Made by a program: the position numbers and the translations under genes | Shown: piece after piece, positions 1 to 9,853 of the stretch | Layout of the letters: the number at the start of each line of letters is the position of its first letter | Position numbering within the stretch: the stretch's first letter is position 1 | Source of the DNA: Bradyrhizobium cytisi | GTDB lineage: Bacteria; Pseudomonadota; Alphaproteobacteria; Rhizobiales; Xanthobacteraceae | Length of the DNA: 64,000 bases | Direction of reading: 5' to 3' | Assembly: GCF_008123515.1 (NCBI RefSeq) | Contig: NZ_VSSR01000071.1 | Span: 62,001-126,000 of the forward strand | Notes under the pieces: model-generated | Databases searched by the model: none | What the model was told of the DNA's origin: nothing | Seen by the model: the letters and a program-made list of their open reading frames with translations, nothing else

Positions 1-474
1 CATGAAGATCTTGATCGAGGCGTGCCCCTGCCTCACCAGCGCCGGAATGTGCTCCTCGACCGTCTCCCTGGTCGCGTCCGCGATGATCATGTGAAAGGCG
101 TAGTCGATCACGGCGCCTTTCTTCGCAAGCGCGTGATAATCCTCCACCACCTGCGGCAGCTTCATGCCGACGTGCTGGGCCGCGAACGGGATCACCGTGG
201 TCGTACCGCCAAAGGCCGCCGACACGGTCGCGCTTTCAAAAGTGTCGGCATTCATGATGCCGGCCGCGGACAGCTGCTCGATATGCGCATGACTGTCGAC
301 ACCGCCGGGCAGCACCAGCTTGCCGCGTGCGTCGATCTCGCGCGTGGCGGACGGAAGCCCGCGGCCGATGGCTACGATGGTCTCGCCGGAGATTGCGACA
401 TCGGCCTCGAACACATCTGTCGTGGTAGCGACGCGGCCGCCGCGGATGATCAGATCGTAAGTGGGTTCAGTCAT
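1..474 (-). CDS. Dihydropyrimidinase/hydantoinase-family cyclic amidohydrolase (C-terminal part outside window)
   Basis: The reverse strand is open from the ATG at 474 to the window edge, giving the first 158 residues of a protein that should be about 460-480 aa. The start follows the family pattern (beta-sandwich LIIRGG, then DSHAHIE with metal ligands His62 and His64). The visible part ends exactly at the SIKIFM motif, whose Lys155 is the lysine that is carboxylated and bridges the two metals in this family. It belongs to the superfamily that opens dihydropyrimidines, hydantoins or allantoin. It lies 60 bp downstream of the N-carbamoyl-amino-acid hydrolase on the same strand, so it is probably co-transcribed and acts in the same pathway. 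It is a paralogue of the enzyme at 2865-4304. The substrate cannot be told from sequence. Confidence 0.9.
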   Translation of the reverse strand, partial: MTEPTYDLIIRGGRVATTTDVFEADVAISGETIVAIGRGLPSATREIDARGKLVLPGGVDSHAHIEQLSAAGIMNADTFESATVSAAFGGTTTVIPFAAQHVGMKLPQVVEDYHALAKKGAVIDYAFHMIIADATRETVEEHIPALVRQGHASIKIFM

Positions 475-534
475 GAGGCACTCCATGATAGGCCTGAGCG
501 AAATGATTGCAGGTTTGCAGGAACACCATGGGCA

Positions 535-1467
535 TCATTTCTCCGGCGGCGGCACCGCGCCGGTACGGCTGGTGATCAGGCCGTAATGCTCGATGCGGCG
601 GTGCTGTGCAAAGTTGAAGATCGTGGTTTTGCCGAAGGTGGTGGCCTCGAGATCGCAGGGATGGACAAGTAGCTCGTCGCCTTCCGTCTCGGCTTCGGCA
701 ACGATCTCGCCGTCGGGATCGACGATCAGACCGCCGCCAAACAACGCATGGCCGTCCTCGACGCCTGCCTTGGCCACCGCGACCACCCAGGTCGCATTCT
801 GATACGCGCCGGCCTGCACGGAGAGGCGGTTGTGAAACAGGCGCTTCTCGACGCCCTCCTCGCTTCGCTCCGCATTCACCGATGGCGTGTTGTAGCCTAT
901 CAGCACCATCTCGACACCCTGCAGGCCCATGACGCGATAGGTCTCCGGCCAGCGGCGGTCGTTGCAGATCGCCATACCGATGATGCCGCCCAGCTCGCGC
1001 CAGACGTTGAAGCCGAGATCGCCCGGCTCGAAATAGCGCTTCTCCAGATGCTGGTGCGATCGATTGGTGTCGTATTCCGCATGGCCGGGCAAATGGACCT
1101 TGCGATATTTGCCGACGATCTTGCCAGACTTGTCGGTGAGGATCGCCGTGTTGAAGTGGCGGCCGTCGGGCGTCAGCTCGGCATAGCCGAAATTCATTGC
1201 CATCTGATGCTGCGCGGCACGCTCGAACAGCGGCTTGGTCGCAGCGCTCGGCATCTCGCGTTCGAACCAGCTGTCGAACTCCGCCCGGTCCTCTGCGTAC
1301 CAGCGTGGGAAGAACGTTGTCAGCGCCAGTTCCGGATAGACGATCAGGTCGGCGCCTTTGGCCTTGGCTTCGTCCATCAGCGCGATCATGCGCTTGACCA
1401 CGGCCTCGCGGCTGTCGGCCTTCTGGATCGGGCCCATCTGGGCGGCGGCAACATTGACGATACGCAT
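535..1467 (-). CDS. N-carbamoyl-D-amino-acid hydrolase-like nitrilase-superfamily enzyme
   Basis: The 310-aa protein has the nitrilase-superfamily Glu-Lys-Cys triad: Glu46 in YPELAL, Lys123 in YRKVHLPG and Cys168 in AICNDRRWPE. The spacing and the CNDRRWPE motif are those of N-carbamoyl-D-amino acid amidohydrolases (about 304 aa), which release a free amino acid, CO2 and ammonia from N-carbamoyl amino acids. These compounds are the products of hydantoinase. The reading frame extends upstream to 1611, but the ATG at 1467 (MRIVNVAAAQ) matches family N-termini and has AGGA about 8 bases before it. It is cytoplasmic and probably in an operon with the hydantoinase at 1-474. Reactions on other carbamoyl compounds, such as beta-ureidopropionate, are possible. 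Confidence 0.9.
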   Translation of the reverse strand: MRIVNVAAAQMGPIQKADSREAVVKRMIALMDEAKAKGADLIVYPELALTTFFPRWYAEDRAEFDSWFEREMPSAATKPLFERAAQHQMAMNFGYAELTPDGRHFNTAILTDKSGKIVGKYRKVHLPGHAEYDTNRSHQHLEKRYFEPGDLGFNVWRELGGIIGMAICNDRRWPETYRVMGLQGVEMVLIGYNTPSVNAERSEEGVEKRLFHNRLSVQAGAYQNATWVVAVAKAGVEDGHALFGGGLIVDPDGEIVAEAETEGDELLVHPCDLEATTFGKTTIFNFAQHRRIEHYGLITSRTGAVPPPEK

Positions 1468-1713
1468 CAGCGAGTTCCTGATTATTTGAAAAATTTCTTG
1501 GCGAGGCTGGGGATCGCAGCTTCTGGGGGGCGGCACGCGCAGCATAACGCAGCCTCGCGCCGTTTTTCCAGCCAAGCAGCTTTCATGCCGCCGCCCCCGT
1601 TCGGCGGACAAGTCGCTCCATCCGAGCTACAAGCATGCGGAACCTCTCTCTTCGCTTCGGTTTATAGCTGCGCCCCCCTCTCCTCTTCCCCAATCCCCTC
1701 CGGAGCTTTGCGA

Positions 1714-2847
1714 ATGACATCAGCCGACCGTCCGGCGACGCGGCTCGCCACGCGCCTCTCGTTCCTGGTCGCCGGCTTCGGCATTGCGTGCTGGGCGCCG
1801 CTGGTGCCGTTCGCGAAGCAACGGCTCGCGGTCGATGACGCGGTCCTTGGCTTGCTGCTGCTCAGCCTCGGTATCGGCTCGGTCATCGCGATGCTCGCAA
1901 CCGGCATCTTGAGCGCACGCCACGGCACCAAGCCGATCATCATCGCGGGCGGAATTGCCCTCGCCCTGGTGTTGCCCCTGCTGGTCATCGCCGGCACGCC
2001 CCTGACATTGGCGATTGCCTTGCTCGCATTCGGCGCTGCGCTCGGCTCCATCGATGTCGCCATGAACATCCATGCCGTCGAGGTCGAACGTGCGGCAGGA
2101 CAACCGCTGATGTCGGGCTTTCATGCGCTCTTCAGCATTGGCGGGTTCGCCGGATCCGCGGTGATGACGGCGCTGTTGTCGTTTCATCTTGGACCGCTCG
2201 CGAGCGCATTGATCTGCGCCGTGCTGATGCTGATCGCGATGGCGCTCGCCTGGCCGCGCCTGCTGCGTTCGGCGCAGGCGCAGGAGGGACCGCTGTTCGT
2301 GCTGCCGCATGGCATCGTGCTGCTGCTGGCGTTGCTGGCGGCCATCACCTTCCTGATCGAAGGCGCGATGCTCGACTGGGGCGCGTTGCTCGTCATCGGC
2401 ACGGGCCTCGTCAGCGAGGCCCAGGGCGGGATCGGTTACATCGTGTTCTCGATCGCGATGACCATTGGCCGGCTCGGCGGCGACGCCGTCGTGGCACGCA
2501 TCGGCGATCGCACAACGCTGGTCGGGGGAAGCCTGCTTGCCGTCGCGGGCCTTGCAGTGTTGTTGCTCGCGCCGAGCAAGGCCGTTGCCATCGCCGGTTT
2601 CCTGCTCATCGGTCTCGGCGCCTCGAACCTCGTGCCGGTGCTGTTTCGTGGCGCAGCCATGCAGACCGCGATGCCCACGGGGCTCGCGGTGGCGTCGATC
2701 ACCACCGCCGGATATGCCGGCGTTCTGGTTGGCCCCGCCGGCATCGGCTTTATCGCCCACGCCACCGGGCTGCCGATGGCATTCTGGATGCTCGCCGCGC
2801 TGATGTGCCTCGTCACGCTGTCCGCGCGCGCCGTGACCACAAAATAG
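1714..2847 (+). CDS. MFS transporter (YbjJ-like)
   Basis: This 377-aa, strongly hydrophobic protein has about twelve predicted membrane segments. The loop GILSARHGTKP (about residues 64-74) resembles the conserved MFS loop between helices 2 and 3. The overall pattern is like the YbjJ branch, where functions are poorly known. The frame is open far upstream, but that part is antisense to the carbamoylase. The ATG at 1714 has GGAG nine bases before it and the protein from there has normal MFS length. It is transcribed divergently from the carbamoylase gene (246 bp between starts) and converges on the hydantoinase gene with 17 bp between stops. From context it may move a hydantoin-like substrate or an amino-acid product; this is inference. 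Confidence 0.85.
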   Translation: MTSADRPATRLATRLSFLVAGFGIACWAPLVPFAKQRLAVDDAVLGLLLLSLGIGSVIAMLATGILSARHGTKPIIIAGGIALALVLPLLVIAGTPLTLAIALLAFGAALGSIDVAMNIHAVEVERAAGQPLMSGFHALFSIGGFAGSAVMTALLSFHLGPLASALICAVLMLIAMALAWPRLLRSAQAQEGPLFVLPHGIVLLLALLAAITFLIEGAMLDWGALLVIGTGLVSEAQGGIGYIVFSIAMTIGRLGGDAVVARIGDRTTLVGGSLLAVAGLAVLLLAPSKAVAIAGFLLIGLGASNLVPVLFRGAAMQTAMPTGLAVASITTAGYAGVLVGPAGIGFIAHATGLPMAFWMLAALMCLVTLSARAVTTK

Positions 2848-2864
2848 CAAAGCGCGCCACGGCA

Positions 2865-4304
2865 TCATCTTCCCGTCACACCAGGCTCGACTTGCCGCTC
2901 GCCCGCGCCCTTATCGCCGACGATCCTGCCCTGCTCGTACACGACCCGGCCCCGCGCGATTGTGGTGACAGGCCAGCCGGTGACGTCAAAGCCTTCCCAG
3001 GGCGTGTAGTCGGAGCCGTGGTGCAGATCGACCTGCCGGATCGGCTTCTTGAGCTTCGGGTCCCATAGCACGATATCGGCGTCGAAGCCGATTCCGATCG
3101 AGCCCTTGCGCGGATAGAGCCCGTAGATGCGGGCGTGGTTGGTCGCGGTCAGCTCGACAAACTTCTGCAGCGTGATCCTCCCCTTCGAGACGCCCTCGGA
3201 GAACAGGATCGGCAGTCGCGTCTCGATGCCGGGGATGCCATTCGGCACCCAGCGGAACGAGGTGCGGGCATTCGGCGTCAGCTTGCCCTTGGGATCGTCG
3301 TAGCGGAACGGGCAGTGGTCGGACGAGAAGGTCTGAAACACCCCGGTGGTGATGCCTTCCCAGATCGCCTGCTGGCTCTCGGCATCGCGCGGCGGCGGCG
3401 AGCAGACATATTTGGCTCCTGAGATGTCCATGTTCAGGCCCTTCATGTCGTCGGCCGTGAGCGTAATGTATTGCGGGCAGGTTTCGGCATGCACCGGCAG
3501 GCCGCGCTGCTGGGCCCACCGTATCTGCTCCATCGCCTCGCGCCCGGAGACGTGGACGATCATGATGGGGACGCCGATCACCTCGGCATGGCTGATGGCG
3601 CGATGCGTCGCCTCGCGTTCGACGGCCTGAGGCCGCGAGCTGCCATGATAATAAGGCGCGATGTGGCCCTCGCGTTCGAGCTTCGTGGTGAGGAAGCGGA
3701 TGGCGTCATAGCCCTCGCAATGGACCATCACCAGCGCCTCCTCGCGGCGTGCGACATCGAAGACCTCGAGCAGCTGCTTGTCGCTGAGCACGAGGTCGTC
3801 ATAGGTCATGAACACCTTGAACGAGGTATAACCGTCCTTGACCAGCGCCGGCAGTTCCTGGCCGAGCACGACCGCGGTCGGATCGGAGATGATGAGGTGG
3901 AAGGCGGTGTCGATGTAGCACTCGCCCTCCGCGAGATTACGGTAGTTCTCCACGCAGGTCCGTAGCGACGTCCCCTTCTCCTGGAGCGCGAAGGGCAGCA
4001 CCATGGTGTTCCCGCCGGCTGCGGCTGCGCGCGTCGCCGAGGCGAAATCGTCGGCCATCACGACGTCGGGGCCCTGGGCTTGAGAGATGTGGACGTGGCT
4101 GTCGATCCCGCCCGGCAGCGCCAGCAGCCCCGACGCGTCGATCTCGCGTGCCGCACCTTCAATGCTGTCGGCGATGGCGACGATCTGGCCGTCGCGAATG
4201 CCGACATCGGCGCGAAACTCGTCGCTGGCCGTCACGATGGTGCCGCCGCGAATGGCGAGATCGAGCTGCGTCACTTGACCTTGAAGCACTTGCGTCTCCG
4301 TCAC
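2865..4304 (-). CDS. Dihydropyrimidinase/D-hydantoinase-family cyclic amidohydrolase
   Basis: This full-length binuclear-metal amidohydrolase has 479 aa. Counted from the GTG at 4304, metal ligands are His70 and His72 (DSHVHI), carboxylated Lys163 (SFKVFM), His195 (VHCEGYD), His251 (HVSG) and Asp329 (SDHCPF). The family opens cyclic amides in dihydropyrimidines or hydantoins. The GTG overlaps the stop of the upstream racemase-like gene in a GTGA junction, suggesting translational coupling. An alternative GTG at 4274 has a weak AAGG and would give the common VTQLDLAIRGG start with 469 aa. Unlike classical D-hydantoinases, it sits with an AMDase-like protein rather than next to a carbamoylase. 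Substrate unknown. Confidence 0.9.
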   Translation of the reverse strand: MTETQVLQGQVTQLDLAIRGGTIVTASDEFRADVGIRDGQIVAIADSIEGAAREIDASGLLALPGGIDSHVHISQAQGPDVVMADDFASATRAAAAGGNTMVLPFALQEKGTSLRTCVENYRNLAEGECYIDTAFHLIISDPTAVVLGQELPALVKDGYTSFKVFMTYDDLVLSDKQLLEVFDVARREEALVMVHCEGYDAIRFLTTKLEREGHIAPYYHGSSRPQAVEREATHRAISHAEVIGVPIMIVHVSGREAMEQIRWAQQRGLPVHAETCPQYITLTADDMKGLNMDISGAKYVCSPPPRDAESQQAIWEGITTGVFQTFSSDHCPFRYDDPKGKLTPNARTSFRWVPNGIPGIETRLPILFSEGVSKGRITLQKFVELTATNHARIYGLYPRKGSIGIGFDADIVLWDPKLKKPIRQVDLHHGSDYTPWEGFDVTGWPVTTIARGRVVYEQGRIVGDKGAGERQVEPGVTGR

Positions 4305-5041
4305 TTGATGATCGGCATTGTCTGGAATATCCGCCCCCACGACATAAGGGTCGCGATGTCGCCGCCGGCGAGGCTGAGGCTTCGCCACAGCGTGACTGCA
4401 ACGGAGTCAAGCACAACGATATTCAGCTCCTGCTCGAGCGAGGCCGCAAGCGCGGCACCGTCGAGATTGGTGCAGAGGATGACGACGGCGTCGGCGCCCT
4501 CCGCCGCCACCACGCGGATCATGTTGGCGATCACCGCGGACGCGACCTCGCCAAAGGCGAAGTTATCGCGTAAGCCGAGGTGACGCTCGGCGTGTGGCGC
4601 GATGCCCTCCTCGGCCCAGACCTCGCCAATCCGCCGCTGCACGTCATCGCTATAGGGTGAGACCAGGCCGATACGTTTGGCTCGAAGTGCGCGGACGGCA
4701 TCGATGCAGGCCAGCGTCGAGGTCGTTGCCGGCACGCCGGTGCGCGCCGTGATCGCGTCGCAAAGGCCCCTGTCGCGGCCGATGCCGAGCCAGCTCGCCG
4801 ACGTACCGTTCCAGGCGATGGCGTCGACCTTGGCATCGGCCAGCAGGTCAGCGGCCGGCAGCATCACCGATGCATCGAACTGGCTCAGCGCTGCCACGTC
4901 GAGCGCGATCTCGGTGACGCGGAAACGGGAGAAATGGGCGGTAACGCCGTCGATGCCCTGCAGCATGACGCTGGTGACGGGCTCCAGTACCGAATTGGAG
5001 GACGGCGTGATCATGCCGAGACGCTTGCGCAGGACTGACAT
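4301..5041 (-). CDS. Asp/Glu racemase superfamily protein, arylmalonate decarboxylase/maleate isomerase-like
   Basis: The 246-aa protein has the superfamily N-terminus GMITPSSNSVLEP (about residues 9-21), as in maleate isomerases and arylmalonate decarboxylases. Those isomerases use two active-site cysteines. Here the first position lies in WNGTSAS (Gly79) with no cysteine, and only the second, Cys190 in VILCTNLDG, is present. One cysteine with Gly at the first site is the arylmalonate decarboxylase arrangement, so a decarboxylation or one-base reaction is more likely than two-base racemisation; this is inference. It is the first gene of a two-gene unit with the hydantoinase (GTGA overlap) and diverges from the GntR gene, which probably controls it through the operator between them. 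Confidence 0.85.
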   Translation of the reverse strand: MSVLRKRLGMITPSSNSVLEPVTSVMLQGIDGVTAHFSRFRVTEIALDVAALSQFDASVMLPAADLLADAKVDAIAWNGTSASWLGIGRDRGLCDAITARTGVPATTSTLACIDAVRALRAKRIGLVSPYSDDVQRRIGEVWAEEGIAPHAERHLGLRDNFAFGEVASAVIANMIRVVAAEGADAVVILCTNLDGAALAASLEQELNIVVLDSVAVTLWRSLSLAGGDIATLMSWGRIFQTMPIIK

Positions 5042-5133
5042 CGATCACGGACGCTCCATTGCGAAGGCGCGATTGCGCCCCTCGAAAGATCATCCTTGCC
5101 GGCATCGCGCTGCGCAAGCCGCAATCTGCATGC

Positions 5134-5157
5134 TGCATACAATTTATTCGATATGCA
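5134..5157. promoter_or_regulatory. Candidate GntR operator (TGCATA-N12-TATGCA dyad)
   Basis: A perfect 6-bp inverted repeat, TGCATA and TATGCA separated by 12 AT-rich bases, lies in the 179-bp gap between the divergent racemase-like gene (start 5041) and the GntR gene (start 5221). FCD-type GntR regulators bind dyads and often sit beside their own operator. Binding is inferred from position only. Confidence 0.5.
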
Positions 5158-5220
5158 ATTGTTTTGAGCCACATACGTCGCCAATTTGGGCACCGCATTT
5201 GGTGGGGAGTGGATAGGGTC

Positions 5221-5958
5221 ATGCGCAGGCAGGAAGCCCGCGTGCAGCAGAAATCCGAACCAAGCCCCGGACGAAAATCGCCCAAGCTCAAGAGGACGGG
5301 CTTGCATGAGCGCGCCGCCACGCGGATGCGGACGATGATCATTCGCGGCGAGCTGCCGCCGGGATCGCAGACCCAGGAGACAAAGCTGTCGAAAGAGCTG
5401 GGCGTATCGCGCACCCCTTTGCGCGAGGCGATGAAGGTGCTCGCCGCCGAAGGATTGATCGAGCTCCGTCCCAACCGCAGCCCGCGCATCGCCGATATCG
5501 CGGTCGACGGCATCTCGGAATTGTTCGAGGCGCTGGCCGGCATCGAGCGACTTGCCGCAGAGCTCGCCGCGGAGCGTGCCACCGAGCGCGACCTTGCCCG
5601 CTTGCGCACGCTTCAGACCCGGATGGAGGGTCATCACCGTAACGGCAAGCTCGACGACTACTTCGCCATCAACGGCGAGATCCACAACACCATCGTCCGT
5701 ATGGCCCGCAACAAGCCGCTGCGCGAGGCGCATGTGATGCTGATCTCCCGCGCCGAGCGCGCGCGCTACCTCGCACTCGGTGCCGACCGCCGCTGGAGCA
5801 ATTCGGTCGAGGAGCACGCCGCTATCCTTGCGGCGCTCGAGGCGCGCAACGGCGAGGCCGCCGGCCGCCTGCTCGGCGCTCATGTCGCACGCACCGGGAC
5901 GGCGCTGCTCGAAGTCCTCGCCAAATCCCAACCCAGGCGGACGGCGTCGCAATCATGA
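5221..5958 (+). CDS. GntR-family transcriptional regulator, FCD subfamily
   Basis: The 245-aa protein has an N-terminal winged helix (about residues 28-92, with LSKELGVSRTPLREAMKVLAAEGL) and a C-terminal all-helical FCD ligand-binding domain (about 100-225). The frame is open upstream to 5059, but the ATG at 5221 is preceded by a purine-rich GGGGAG and gives the usual length. FCD regulators of this kind control catabolic genes in response to carboxylic acids or amino-acid-like ligands. It diverges from the racemase-like/hydantoinase pair and its stop overlaps the start of the next racemase-family gene (ATGA). It is thus the likely regulator of the whole cyclic-amide block. The ligand is unknown. 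Confidence 0.9.
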   Translation: MRRQEARVQQKSEPSPGRKSPKLKRTGLHERAATRMRTMIIRGELPPGSQTQETKLSKELGVSRTPLREAMKVLAAEGLIELRPNRSPRIADIAVDGISELFEALAGIERLAAELAAERATERDLARLRTLQTRMEGHHRNGKLDDYFAINGEIHNTIVRMARNKPLREAHVMLISRAERARYLALGADRRWSNSVEEHAAILAALEARNGEAAGRLLGAHVARTGTALLEVLAKSQPRRTASQS

Positions 5959-6707
5959 AGCTTCTGCTGCTCAACCCGAACACCAGCATCGAGGTCACCC
6001 GGCTGATGGCGGGCGTCGGACAGCGCGCGGCATCCCCCGGCACCGAGCTGATCCCCTGCACCGCGACGCGCGGTGTGCCCTATATCTCGACGCGCACCGA
6101 GGCCCAGATCGGCGGCGCCATCGCGCTGGAGATGCTGGCCGAGCAGCAGCGGAACGTCGACGCCGCAATTATCGCGGCTTTCGGTGACCCCGGCCTGTTC
6201 GCCGCACGCGAGACCTTTGACATTCCCGTGGTCGGCATGGCGGAAGCAGCGATGCTCACGGCCTGCATGGCCGGACGCCGCTTTGCCATCGTCACTTTCG
6301 CACGGGCCTTGGGGCCCTGGTACGAGGAATGCGTCCGCGCCCACGGGCTGTGGGAGCGCTGCGCCGGTATCCGAATGCTCGATACGCCGTTTCAAGCGAT
6401 CTCGGAGGTCGGCACCGAAAAGGAGGATGTGCTCGTCGATCTCGCCCAACGCGCGATCGACGAGAACGAGGCCGACGTCCTGATCTTTGCGGGCGCCCCG
6501 CTTTCGGGGCTTGCCGAGCGCGTCGCCCACCGCGTCCCGGTTCCTGTGGTTGATCAAGTGGTCGCCTCAGTGAAGCAGGCCGAGGCGCTGGTTGCGCTGC
6601 GCCTGCGCAAGGCTACGGCAGGGACGTTCCGAAGGCCCGCTGCCAAGCCAACCATTGGCCTTGCCGAGGTGCTCGCCGCCCGGCTCGAGCATCGCGACAA
6701 TGAATGA
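5955..6707 (+). CDS. Asp/Glu/hydantoin racemase-family protein lacking both usual cysteines
   Basis: The 250-aa protein aligns by motif with hydantoin/allantoin racemases (LLLNPNTS at the N-terminus, FGDPGLFAARE about 76-86). These enzymes use two cysteines as acid and base, in ACFGDPG-type and GCAGM-type motifs. Here the motifs read AAFGDPG (Ala75) and AGAPLSG (Gly180 at the equivalent site), so both are gone. It cannot work by the standard two-thiol mechanism and may have another reaction or a binding role. The start overlaps the GntR stop (ATGA), and the ABC importer follows about 107 bp downstream on the same strand. The fold is confident; the name hydantoin racemase would be misleading. 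Confidence 0.85.
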   Translation: MKLLLLNPNTSIEVTRLMAGVGQRAASPGTELIPCTATRGVPYISTRTEAQIGGAIALEMLAEQQRNVDAAIIAAFGDPGLFAARETFDIPVVGMAEAAMLTACMAGRRFAIVTFARALGPWYEECVRAHGLWERCAGIRMLDTPFQAISEVGTEKEDVLVDLAQRAIDENEADVLIFAGAPLSGLAERVAHRVPVPVVDQVVASVKQAEALVALRLRKATAGTFRRPAAKPTIGLAEVLAARLEHRDNE

Positions 6708-6814
6708 GAAGGGTCTGACGATGCGAGAGGTACGATCGGTCTTCAATCGCACGGCTGGCGGCAGACTGGGGCACGAGACTTGCTTTCTTTCCGGGGAGAA
6801 CGGGAGGCAACACC

Positions 6815-7909
<1,095 letters not shown>

Positions 7910-7938
7910 ATCCAGTCATAGTCCACAGGGAGTTCGAC

Positions 7939-8985
7939 ATGATCCTCAACCGCCGAAGCCTGATGACCACCGCACTCACCCTCGGCGCCATGAAGGCGTT
8001 TCCCGAGCTGAGCTACGCCCAGGCCCGCCCACTGGTGTTTGCGACCTTCACCGGAAGCTGGGAGGAAGCGCACAAGGCCGTGCTGGTGCCGGCGTTCCGC
8101 AAAGCCAATGCGGACGCGGCGATCGTGCTCGATCCGATGCTGTCGGTCGACCAGATCGCGAAGATCAATGCCGCCAAGGCCAATCCGCCGATCGACGTGA
8201 TGCTGCACGATCCCGGTCCGGCGCTTGTCGCGATTGGCCAGGATCTCGCAGAATCCTATCCGGTCGAGAAGAGCGCCTATTTCAAGGACCTGATCTCGGA
8301 AGCGCAGGAGCCGATGGGCCCCGCCCCATTCTTCCAGGTCGTCGGCCTCACCTACAATCCGGAGGCTATCAAGACGCCGCCGACCTCCTGGGCCGATCTG
8401 TGGAAGCCGGAATTCAAGGGCCGCGTCGGCATCACCAACCTAAATTCGACGCTCGGCACCGGCTGGCTGGTCGAAATCGCCAAGATGCGCGGCGGCTCGG
8501 AGGCCAATGTCGATCCCGCCTTCAAGGCGCTCGAAGAGCTGAAGCCCAATCTGGCCGCGGTCGCCGCCAATCCCGGCGCGCTCGCCACCCTGTTCCAGCA
8601 GGGCCAGATCGACATCTCACCCGGCAATTTCAACGCCATCCAGATCCTGAAAGCCCGCGGCGTGCCGGTCGAGTTCGTGGCGCCGAAGGAAGGCGCGATC
8701 GCCTTCAAGACCACGATCCATATCGTCAAGAACTCGCCCAACCGCGAGCTCGCCTTCAAGCTGATCGAGGCATCGCTGAGCCCGGAGGTGCAGACCACGC
8801 TGATGAACTCGCCCTATCTGATCGTGCCGACCAATTCCAAGGTGGCGATGGGCGGCGAGATCGCGCGTGTGCTCGCCAAGGACACGGCCGAGCTGAAGCA
8901 GAAATTCGTGTTCCAGGACTGGAAGAAGATCAATGAGCAGCGCTCAGCCTGGATCGAGCGCTTCAACCGCGAGATCAAGATCTAG
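7939..8985 (+). CDS. ABC transporter periplasmic substrate-binding protein (PotD-like)
   Basis: The 348-aa protein starts with a twin-arginine-type export signal (NRRSLMTT, hydrophobic stretch to about residue 29), suggesting folded export by Tat. The rest has the features of family-1 extracellular solute-binding proteins (polyamine/putrescine/iron group), such as TYNPEAIKTPPTSWADLW. It captures the cargo in the periplasm and delivers it to the two permeases downstream. GGGAG lies 6 bases before the ATG. The gene is 29 bp after the ATPase and 4 bp before the first permease, so the four genes form one transport operon. Confidence 0.9.
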   Translation: MILNRRSLMTTALTLGAMKAFPELSYAQARPLVFATFTGSWEEAHKAVLVPAFRKANADAAIVLDPMLSVDQIAKINAAKANPPIDVMLHDPGPALVAIGQDLAESYPVEKSAYFKDLISEAQEPMGPAPFFQVVGLTYNPEAIKTPPTSWADLWKPEFKGRVGITNLNSTLGTGWLVEIAKMRGGSEANVDPAFKALEELKPNLAAVAANPGALATLFQQGQIDISPGNFNAIQILKARGVPVEFVAPKEGAIAFKTTIHIVKNSPNRELAFKLIEASLSPEVQTTLMNSPYLIVPTNSKVAMGGEIARVLAKDTAELKQKFVFQDWKKINEQRSAWIERFNREIKI

Positions 8986-8989
8986 CACC

Positions 8990-9853
8990 ATGGGCACAGC
9001 ACCGGCATCACGGGACGTGACGTCCTACGGAATGGGATTGGCAGCGCCGCTGGCGCTGTTCTTCCTGGTCTTCTTCGTGGCGCCGCTGCTGCAACTGCTC
9101 TGGCTCTCGCTGCACAACGACACGGCCGGGCTCCATTGGGGGCTCGGCCAGTATCTCCACTTCCTGACCGATCCCTTCAGCCTCAGCGTGCTCGGCTCGA
9201 CGCTGCTGCTGGGTGCCGAGGTGACTGCTGTCTGCCTCGTGCTCGGTTTTCCGATCGCCTGGCTTTACCAACGGGTCGGGCCACGGCTGCAGACAATCAT
9301 CATCCTGATCGTGCTGCTGCCGCTCCTGACCAGCGTCGTGGTCCGCACCTTCGCCTGGATCGTCATCCTGGGCCGCCAGGGCATCATCAATGCGACGCTG
9401 CAATCGCTCGGCATCGTCGATACGCCCTTAAAACTGCTCTACACCCAGTTCGGCGTGGTGATCGCGCTGGCGCAGGTGCAGATGCCACTGATGACACTGC
9501 CGCTGATCACCGCACTCGGCAGGATCGATCCCAATCTCGACGACGCCTCCTGCTCGCTCGGCGCCGGGAGCTGGCGCACCTTTTTCAGGATCGTGCTGCC
9601 GCTGTCGCTGCCCGGCGTGATCGCCGGATGCACGCTGACCTATGCCGCTGCGATCACCGCCTTCATCACGCAGTCGCTGATCGGCGGCGGGCAGATGCTG
9701 TTCATGCCGATGTATCTCTATCAGCAGGCGTCCACGCTGCAGAACTGGCCGTTTGCGTCCGCGATCTCGATCATCTTCCTGCTCGCCGTGCTCGCAGTCG
9801 TCTCCGTCTTCACCACGCTCGGCCGCATGTCGCGCGGCTATGGAGGGGCGTGA
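8990..9853 (+). CDS. ABC transporter permease (PotB-like)
   Basis: This 287-aa inner-membrane protein has about six membrane helices and a C-terminal EAA-type loop (DASCSLGAGSWRTFFRIVLPLSLPG), where the ATPase docks. The frame runs upstream into the binding-protein gene. The ATG at 8990, four bases after that gene's stop, gives normal permease length. It pairs with the next permease to form the translocation channel. The stop overlaps the next start by one base. Confidence 0.9.
   Translation: MGTAPASRDVTSYGMGLAAPLALFFLVFFVAPLLQLLWLSLHNDTAGLHWGLGQYLHFLTDPFSLSVLGSTLLLGAEVTAVCLVLGFPIAWLYQRVGPRLQTIIILIVLLPLLTSVVVRTFAWIVILGRQGIINATLQSLGIVDTPLKLLYTQFGVVIALAQVQMPLMTLPLITALGRIDPNLDDASCSLGAGSWRTFFRIVLPLSLPGVIAGCTLTYAAAITAFITQSLIGGGQMLFMPMYLYQQASTLQNWPFASAISIIFLLAVLAVVSVFTTLGRMSRGYGGA

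Noticed and set aside
748..1713. Long plus-strand frame continuous with the MFS transporter gene
   Set aside because: It is antisense to the carbamoylase, shows no family features, and the transporter has a good start with ribosome site at 1714.
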